Shown here piece by piece: positions 7,316 to 11,059 of a DNA stretch of 11,059 nucleotides. Each line of letters starts with the position of its first letter. Position 1 is the first letter of the stretch. The translations under genes were made by a program, and so were the position numbers. The notes under the pieces are model-generated. The model was not told the origin of the DNA, did no database searches, and saw only the letters and a program-made list of their open reading frames with translations. Source of the DNA: UMGS1279 sp045577495 (GTDB lineage Bacteria > Bacillota > Clostridia > Oscillospirales > Acutalibacteraceae); contig JAZNIK010000009.1 of NCBI GenBank assembly GCA_045577495.1, positions 1 through 11,059 of the forward strand, given 5' to 3'.

Positions 7316-7858
7316 TTATTGATACTTAGCTCTTTCGCCGCCTATATATTTTGGGCGTGTATATGCGGCAAGTAAAATAGCCTTGCCTATATTTTTTACC
7401 GAAAGCCTTAAAGGAACCGCAACCCTTTTTAGATGCATACCTATTAAGGTTCCCCCAATATCAAGACCCGCATTAGCAGAGATTTCTTCAACTAAAACAG
7501 GACTTTTCATATTATTATACACAACCGTAGCAAAAGAACCGCCTGCGTGCATTTGCGGTACCGCACAAACAACTTCTTGTGTCTTAACTGCCGACTGTTC
7601 AATAACAAGGGCACGATTCAAATGCTCACAACACTGTGCTGCGATATTTATATTAAGTGGCCCAAAAACATCTCTTAAAGCTGAATATATGGTTTCTGCC
7701 GTTTCAATACTACCGTTTTTTCCGATACTGCCGCCCACAACCTCACTCGTTGAGCAACCAATTACAACAGTATCTCCTGATTTTAGATAGCCTTTTGTTA
7801 CAAGCTCGGTAGCAGCTACCGTAACCTGCTTTTTTACTTCTGATAAAAATTCAGTCAT
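7316..7858 (-). CDS. UPF0340 family protein (YwlG-like, TIGR01440)
   Basis: The protein matches the YwlG/UPF0340 family of Bacillota, whose biochemical role is not established as far as I know. From the chosen ATG it has 180 residues, the usual size. Conserved-looking blocks are GCSTSEV (34-40), QCCEHLNRAL (75-84), HAGGSFA (104-110), AGLDIGGTLIGMHLK (130-144) and TRPKYIGGERAKY (167-179). The Cys-Cys-Glu-His cluster and the Gly-rich blocks suggest a ligand- or metal-binding enzyme; that is inference. The frame extends 11 codons further up inside luxS, but AAAGGAG just before the ATG at 7858 decides the start. The luxS stop lies inside this ribosome site, 4 nt from the ATG, so the gene is translationally linked to luxS. 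Confidence 0.85.
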   Translation of the reverse strand: MTEFLSEVKKQVTVAATELVTKGYLKSGDTVVIGCSTSEVVGGSIGKNGSIETAETIYSALRDVFGPLNINIAAQCCEHLNRALVIEQSAVKTQEVVCAVPQMHAGGSFATVVYNNMKSPVLVEEISANAGLDIGGTLIGMHLKRVAVPLRLSVKNIGKAILLAAYTRPKYIGGERAKYQ

Positions 7859-7862
7859 TTTT

Positions 7863-8339
7863 TTACTCCTTTGGATTATTCGCGTTTGCATAAGAAAAAT
7901 CTATATTGGGATTTTGCTCAAGCGCGTTTAAAAAGCGTTTTGCTTCGGATACTGACGAGACGAGCTTTAAGGTTTTATAATTGCCGCACTCGATTTCGCT
8001 ATTCCCAAAAACCTCGCCCTTGTGTTCTATCACCTTTTTTAAAACCTCTTTAACCACCTGCAAGGTTTCAGCATTATCTGCATTACGCACAAGCAGATAA
8101 AATCCCGTTGCGCAACCCATTGGTCCAAAATAGATAACCTTTGAACCGATTGCACTATTTCGCACATATGTAGCAAACAAATGCTCTAATGTATGCATGG
8201 TGCTATCATCCATAAAATCATCTGCGTTTGGCTTTCTGGTACGTAGGTCATAGGTTGTTATATCATCATCAATACGGGAAACGTATATGCCCGGTTCAAT
8301 AAAACGGTGGTCAACCGTAAAACTTGCTATTTTTTTCAA
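7863..8339 (-). CDS. luxS: S-ribosylhomocysteine lyase (LuxS, AI-2 synthesis)
   Basis: LuxS cleaves S-ribosylhomocysteine to homocysteine and DPD, the precursor of autoinducer-2, within the activated methyl cycle. The protein is 158 residues, the normal size. Metal ligands are visible as H49 and H53 in HTLEH and C118 in ECGNY. E52 is the expected general base, and C76 in MGCATGFY is the expected catalytic cysteine. The start is TTG at 8339: an in-frame TAA lies three codons upstream, GGAG is 9 nt away, and the resulting N-terminus (KKIASFTVDH) is the family's conserved beginning. No Pfs nucleosidase gene, the usual partner in this pathway, is present in this window. It sits between an HD phosphohydrolase gene and a UPF0340 gene. 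Confidence 0.96.
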   Translation of the reverse strand: MKKIASFTVDHRFIEPGIYVSRIDDDITTYDLRTRKPNADDFMDDSTMHTLEHLFATYVRNSAIGSKVIYFGPMGCATGFYLLVRNADNAETLQVVKEVLKKVIEHKGEVFGNSEIECGNYKTLKLVSSVSEAKRFLNALEQNPNIDFSYANANNPKE

Positions 8340-8360
8340 TTTTATTTACTCCAGTCAATT

Positions 8361-9020
8361 TTATATCAGTTGTTGTTTGTTAATTTCTAATTTGAATTTA
8401 TAGCCCAATTTTTCTGCTGCCTTTCGACAAAGAATCATTCGGTTTAAAAAGATTTCAAAATAATCCATAACCGAGCCATAATTAGTATCAACCACAAGCT
8501 TTAAACGGATATTTTTTTCTTGTTTTTCAATCAAAAGTTCAGAATTTATTACAGAATAATTAACCCTATCGTGTATATCAAAGGTGGTTTCATCGTTGTT
8601 GCGCACCCTGCTTCTTCTAACATCAGACTTATCTGCTAAAATAAGTGCCGCCGCAACCGAATTTACGGGTATACCTGTGCCCTCATCATGATTGCCTATT
8701 GCAGAAACGATAACAGCTATATCCTCGGGTGGCATATTCATTTTATCAAGCAATCTAAAGGCAATTACTGCGCCGCTTTGGGAATGGTCTACTCGATTAA
8801 CAAGGTTACCGATATCATGCAAATAACCCGCTATTTTAGTGAGTTCTATATCTCTATCGCTATAATTAAGAGATTTTAAGATTTTAGCGGCTACGGTTGA
8901 AACCTTTGCAACGTGGGCAAAGCTATGCTCTGTATACCCCAATGCCTTTAAGGTATCATCAGCCTTAGAAATATAAACCTTTATATCTTCATTATTCTTA
9001 ACATCTTCAAAGGTTATCAT
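8361..9020 (-). CDS. HD-domain phosphohydrolase
   Basis: This 219-residue soluble protein carries one HD domain, a metal-dependent phosphohydrolase fold. The visible ligands are H32/H36 (HSFAH), the H68-D69 doublet in YLHDIGN, H79 (DHSQSG), H111-D112 in GNHDEG and D130 in LADKSD. The arrangement with extra histidines resembles HD proteins with a two-metal site. The substrate (nucleotide, cyclic dinucleotide or other phosphate ester) cannot be told from sequence. The C-terminal third (about 145-219) is outside the HD core and has no recognised domain. The ATG at 9020 is preceded by GAGGAG with a 5-nt spacer. This is the first gene after the promoter at 9064-9092, and luxS starts 21 nt after its stop, so a link to methyl-cycle or signalling metabolism is possible. 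Confidence 0.85.
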   Translation of the reverse strand: MITFEDVKNNEDIKVYISKADDTLKALGYTEHSFAHVAKVSTVAAKILKSLNYSDRDIELTKIAGYLHDIGNLVNRVDHSQSGAVIAFRLLDKMNMPPEDIAVIVSAIGNHDEGTGIPVNSVAAALILADKSDVRRSRVRNNDETTFDIHDRVNYSVINSELLIEKQEKNIRLKLVVDTNYGSVMDYFEIFLNRMILCRKAAEKLGYKFKLEINKQQLI

Positions 9021-9063
9021 ATTATCTCCTCATAAATTATAAAAGTATATACATATTCAATAT

Positions 9064-9092
9064 ATTATCCCATAAAAACTAAAATCTTTCAA
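9064..9092 (-). promoter_or_regulatory. Sigma-A promoter of the HD-luxS-...-lysA operon
   Basis: The minus strand has TTGAAA (9087-9092), a 17-nt spacer, then GATAAT (9064-9069), each matching five of six consensus bases. The predicted start is near 9057, giving a leader of roughly 37 nt before the HD gene ATG. No other good promoter was found between here and lysA, so this probably drives the whole block. Confidence 0.75.
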
Positions 9093-9120
9093 TAGTTTAT
9101 TTGAACTTTTTTAAAAAAAT

Positions 9121-9150
9121 ATCCCCACAGTTTTAAAAAACTGTGGGGAT
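9121..9150 (-). terminator. Intrinsic terminator after the 3D-domain gene
   Basis: ATCCCCACAGTTTT (9121-9134) pairs perfectly with 9137-9150. In the minus-strand direction the stem is followed at once by ATTTTTTT. It lies 9 nt past the stop of the 3D gene and just before the promoter of the next operon, so it separates the two transcription units. Confidence 0.92.
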
Positions 9151-9159
9151 AAAATCTTT

Positions 9160-10254
9160 TTACAGAAAATATATAGTTACATCTCGTCTGCCGAAATTAC
9201 GGCACTCACTTTTTGTGTTAAAAAACAAGTCAACATTGTAGGGTCTTTTCTTTGCAAAACCGCCTGTATCAGCTGCTATTGCATAACCGTAAACATATCT
9301 TCCGTCCTTAGATACAATATACATCTTTGTGCCATAAGGAATAATGTTGGGGTTAACTGCAATATAACCTGTTTGAGGTGTAACACCTGTTGAACATTTA
9401 TTACCTGACGAATCGGTATAAGCGGTAGCCTCAAAGGTCATAACTTTTTTATAAGAGGTTGGTATACCCCTAGAATCTAATTTTAAAGAGGTTGGAACAG
9501 AAAGTGTAGAAATTGTGTTTTTAAGCACATTAGCCTTATTTTTCTTATTTGAAGAAACAGGCTTTGATACGGCAACTGCCTTTTTCTTGGTTCCGATTAT
9601 TGTTTTCTTTGCAATCGGCTCCTTTGTAACCTTGGTGGAAACAACCTCACTACCAACAACAACACCGTTTTCGATTTTTTGTTTAACCGTAACGTTTTTA
9701 ACACCGTTAACGCCATCGATTACCTTTTCTTCTCCCTTAGCGAGTGACGAAGAATAAACAACCTTTGTTGTGTATGGAATAGTCTCCTCATATGAAACTG
9801 TTACATAATCAACAACAACTATATCGATATAGCTTTCTTTGGTTAAAACAGTATCTTGTTTTAGGTTGCATATATCATTTTTACCTAACTCAATATCTGC
9901 CAACTCTAAAGCCTTCGCAACGGTTCCCTTGCACATTTTAAGCATAACGGTTTCATCGCCTACTGTAACATAAACGGGAAACGCGCGTTCAATAACAAGC
10001 TCATTCGCACCTGCTTTTTGATTTAAACTTACCTTATCGCCTGCATTTAAAACAATACCGGCATCTGCAACTATTTCTTCTGCTGTAGTGCAATATGTGC
10101 TCATTTTTGTTTTTGTTTCACCCTCGATGATGGTTACCTTCATCTTAGACTCTGCAGCGGCAAAAGCAACTAAGGAAGCTACCATTACCATGCTAAGAGC
10201 CAATGCGGCTAAACATTTAACAACTGTTAACTTTATTGTACTTACAGTACTCAT
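9160..10254 (-). CDS. Exported YabE-like protein with DUF348, G5 and 3D domains
   Basis: This 364-residue protein is probably secreted and acts on or binds the cell wall. An N-terminal hydrophobic segment (about 12-33, ending FAAAE) is a signal peptide or anchor. Two DUF348 repeats follow (about 39-85 and 93-140), then a G5 domain (about 148-222, with EETIPYTTKVVYSSSLAKGE), a Lys/Ser-rich linker (223-270) and a C-terminal 3D domain (about 275-362). The 3D core shows ATAYT, YIAVNPNIIPYGTKMYI and the aspartates D329 (AADTGG) and D342 (NVDLFF). 3D domains are lytic-transglycosylase-like folds seen in YabE, YocH and Rpf-type wall enzymes. The ATG has AAGGAG 7 nt upstream. It is a single-gene unit with its own promoter, a structured leader and a terminator. 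Confidence 0.93.
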   Translation of the reverse strand: MSTVSTIKLTVVKCLAALALSMVMVASLVAFAAAESKMKVTIIEGETKTKMSTYCTTAEEIVADAGIVLNAGDKVSLNQKAGANELVIERAFPVYVTVGDETVMLKMCKGTVAKALELADIELGKNDICNLKQDTVLTKESYIDIVVVDYVTVSYEETIPYTTKVVYSSSLAKGEEKVIDGVNGVKNVTVKQKIENGVVVGSEVVSTKVTKEPIAKKTIIGTKKKAVAVSKPVSSNKKNKANVLKNTISTLSVPTSLKLDSRGIPTSYKKVMTFEATAYTDSSGNKCSTGVTPQTGYIAVNPNIIPYGTKMYIVSKDGRYVYGYAIAADTGGFAKKRPYNVDLFFNTKSECRNFGRRDVTIYFL

Positions 10255-10261
10255 TCAAAAA

Positions 10262-10336
10262 CTCCTTTTTCCGTATATTCGGTAGCGACCTTAAAAGGTC
10301 TTGTAAACACACGGAAAAACGCGTTTACATCTACCG
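10262..10336 (-). ncRNA. Structured 5' leader of the 3D-domain gene, possible cis-regulatory RNA
   Basis: In the minus-strand RNA, CGGUAG (10331-10336) pairs with CUACCG (10280-10285) and encloses two hairpins, each junction having one unpaired nucleotide: a 10-bp stem with two or three GU pairs (10302-10311 with 10320-10329, 8-nt loop) and GACCTT/AAGGTC (10287-10300). The loop UUUUUCCG is complementary to CGGAAAAA (10266-10273), which runs into the AAGGAG SD. An alternative helix, AAAAACGC (10340-10347) with GCGUUUUU (10315-10322), would break this fold. Pairing is by eye; I cannot assign a known riboswitch class. Confidence 0.5.
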
Positions 10337-10365
10337 GAAGCGTTTTTAATACGTTTCTTTTAATT

Positions 10366-10433
10366 AGCCGATTTTAACCGACCTTTGCAAGTATATCGCG
10401 ATTTTTTGTAACAGTCAAGCAAAAAAATCGGCT
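10366..10433. promoter_or_regulatory. 10-bp inverted repeat flanking the 3D-gene promoter
   Basis: AGCCGATTTT (10366-10375) and its exact reverse complement AAAATCGGCT (10424-10433) bracket the promoter, one arm just downstream of the predicted start and the other just upstream of the -35 box. They could be paired operator half-sites. The 48-bp spacing makes a simple RNA hairpin unlikely, since one arm lies outside the transcript. Confidence 0.4.
10390..10418 (-). promoter_or_regulatory. Sigma-A promoter of the 3D-domain gene
   Basis: On the minus strand TTGACT (10413-10418) is followed after exactly 17 nt by TATACT (10390-10395), close to consensus at both boxes. RNA would start near 10383, leaving a 5' leader of about 130 nt. 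A half-site TGTTAC lies within the spacer (10407-10412). Confidence 0.82.
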
Positions 10434-10467
10434 TTTTAGTATGCAATTTTGCCAAACTTTAAGCCTA

Positions 10468-10493
10468 AAAGGTTACAAAACAAAGGTTACAAA
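10468..10493. repeat. Perfect 12-bp direct repeat upstream of the 3D-gene promoter
   Basis: AAAGGTTACAAA occurs at 10468-10479 and again at 10482-10493, separated by two bases (14-bp period). Each copy contains a TGTAAC hexamer on the minus strand. It lies next to the WalR-like box and about 50 bp upstream of the -35 box, a sensible place for an activator site. Confidence 0.7.
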
Positions 10494-10495
10494 GC

Positions 10496-10512
10496 TGTAA
10501 CTTTTCTGTAAT
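10496..10512 (+). promoter_or_regulatory. WalR (YycF) box-like direct repeat
   Basis: TGTAAC, 5 nt, TGTAAT on the plus strand fits the published B. subtilis WalR consensus of two TGT(A/T)A(A/T/C) hexamers separated by 5 nt. It lies about 78 bp upstream of the -35 box of a 3D-domain wall-protein gene. WalR controls wall hydrolase genes such as yocH, which also encodes a 3D domain, so the context fits. No walRK genes are in the window, and a short match in AT-rich DNA can arise by chance. Confidence 0.45.
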
Positions 10513-10905
10513 TTTTGTTTTTACGAGTTATCTCAATAGGTTTGTTTGTGCATTTTGACAATATTTGTGAATAATATCGACTTTAGGTCTGGGTTTTTCC
10601 GTTTTAAAAATGTGGTTTTCTGATTTTTTGATTAAAAAGTGGTGAAAAAATCAAAAAAATGACGTTTTTTTATGCTTTTTTGGTTCAAATATGGCATTTT
10701 TCGGTATACAAAAGCAGTATTTCCAAAAAAATATTCTTTTATGCAATTTTTTCTAGCCTTTAAAATCACCTCGTTTAATCTCCTCTTTAAATGACACCTT
10801 ATTGTACTCTAGCATAAAATATATTGATGCATATAAAAAATATGCCTGATTTTTAAAAAATAACACTCAACTGATTAAAAAATACGCATTTGGGTAACAA
10901 TAGTA
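10513..10905. other. AT-rich stretch without a supported gene
   Basis: This segment has many T and A runs and no credible gene. A 45-codon minus-strand frame (10632-10769, GTG start) has GAGGAG upstream, but at about 10 nt spacing, and its translation is basic and Phe-rich with no recognisable motif. A weak AT hairpin is formed by 10621-10629 and 10645-10653. I see no tRNA, CRISPR array or IS remnant here. Confidence 0.5.
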
Positions 10906-11059
10906 ATGCACAAATATATAGCCAAAGCATTCAAACTTGAATCAGATTTTGAAACAAGTATTTTCTGCTGTGGCATTGTTAAAATACTCGTAAATCCGTT
11001 AGGATTTACTGCGTTTTTGCCTCGCACATCAAAAAATTCTTTATTTACAAAATTCTGCG
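10875..11059. other. Two-strand open segment with internal palindrome, possible dispersed repeat edge
   Basis: The plus strand is open from an ATG at 10906 to the window end (51 codons, containing FCCGIVKILVNPLGFTAFL). The minus strand is open from the window end to a stop at 10875-10877 (containing GKNAVNPNGFTSILTMP). Neither has a ribosome site. A perfect 8-bp palindrome with a GTTA loop (10990-11009) lies in the middle and explains why both frames encode VNPxGFT. It may be a dispersed repeat or the end of a gene beyond the window; I cannot tell which. Confidence 0.3.

Noticed and set aside
7383..7790. 135-codon plus-strand frame opposite the UPF0340 gene
   Set aside because: It is a shadow of a conserved gene; its translation shows no family pattern.
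7859..7891. Upstream ATG adding 11 residues to the UPF0340 protein
   Set aside because: It lies inside luxS, lacks an SD, and gives a length above the family norm, while the ATG at 7858 has AAAGGAG.
10262..10383. ydaO/yuaA c-di-AMP riboswitch upstream of the 3D gene
   Set aside because: The leader lacks the conserved GGGGUGAAUC-like and related blocks, although the gene context would suit it.
10621..10653. AT hairpin TGATTTTTT / AAAAAATCA as a terminator
   Set aside because: The stem is almost entirely AT with a 15-nt loop, and several alternative registers exist; it is likely a by-product of base composition.
10632..10769. 45-codon minus-strand ORF with GTG start and an upstream GAGGAG
   Set aside because: The SD spacing is long, no convincing promoter is seen, and the product is a low-complexity basic/Phe peptide in AT-rich DNA.
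10990..11009. Palindrome GTAAATCC-GTTA-GGATTTAC as an intrinsic terminator
   Set aside because: The stem is short and neither direction has a proper U-tract directly after it.

Overview
This window looks like chromosomal DNA from an AT-rich, low-GC member of the Bacillota, most likely a Clostridia relative. The basis is the gene set (luxS, a YwlG/UPF0340 protein, adjacent lon and ysxC, a YabE-like G5/3D cell-wall protein), strong AGGAG-type ribosome sites and sigma-A-type promoters. The exact taxon is inference. Every confident gene lies on the minus strand, so transcription runs from high to low coordinates.

Region 10255-11059 has no confident gene. It holds the upstream control region of the 3D-domain gene: a good sigma-A promoter (10390-10418), GTTACA/TGTAAC repeats including one exact match to the WalR (YycF) box consensus, a 10-bp inverted repeat flanking the promoter, and a 5' leader of about 130 nt that can fold into a three-way junction with a pseudoknot reaching the Shine-Dalgarno (SD). 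I cannot match this leader to a known riboswitch class. The far right edge carries a sequence open on both strands around a perfect palindrome, perhaps the edge of a dispersed repeat.

Region 9121-10254 is the exported 3D-domain protein followed by a strong intrinsic terminator.

Region 1345-9092 looks like one long operon with a clear promoter at 9064-9092. Its order is HD-domain phosphohydrolase, luxS (TTG start), UPF0340 protein, two integral membrane proteins (the second DUF624-like), lon, ysxC, lysA. Gaps are 4 to 36 nt, or overlaps. The operon joins methyl-cycle/AI-2 chemistry (LuxS), protein quality control (Lon), ribosome assembly (YsxC) and lysine/cell-wall precursor supply (LysA).

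Region 1-1320 is an IS3-family insertion sequence inserted 24 bp after the lysA stop, in the same orientation and with no visible terminator between. Its OrfA SD is buried in a 14-bp hairpin, while a candidate own promoter would start RNA inside the hairpin loop. This fits protection against readthrough from the lysA operon. Its OrfB is chimeric: a complete DDE core loses its normal C-terminus and runs in frame into a second, diverged copy of the OrfB middle region that leaves the window.
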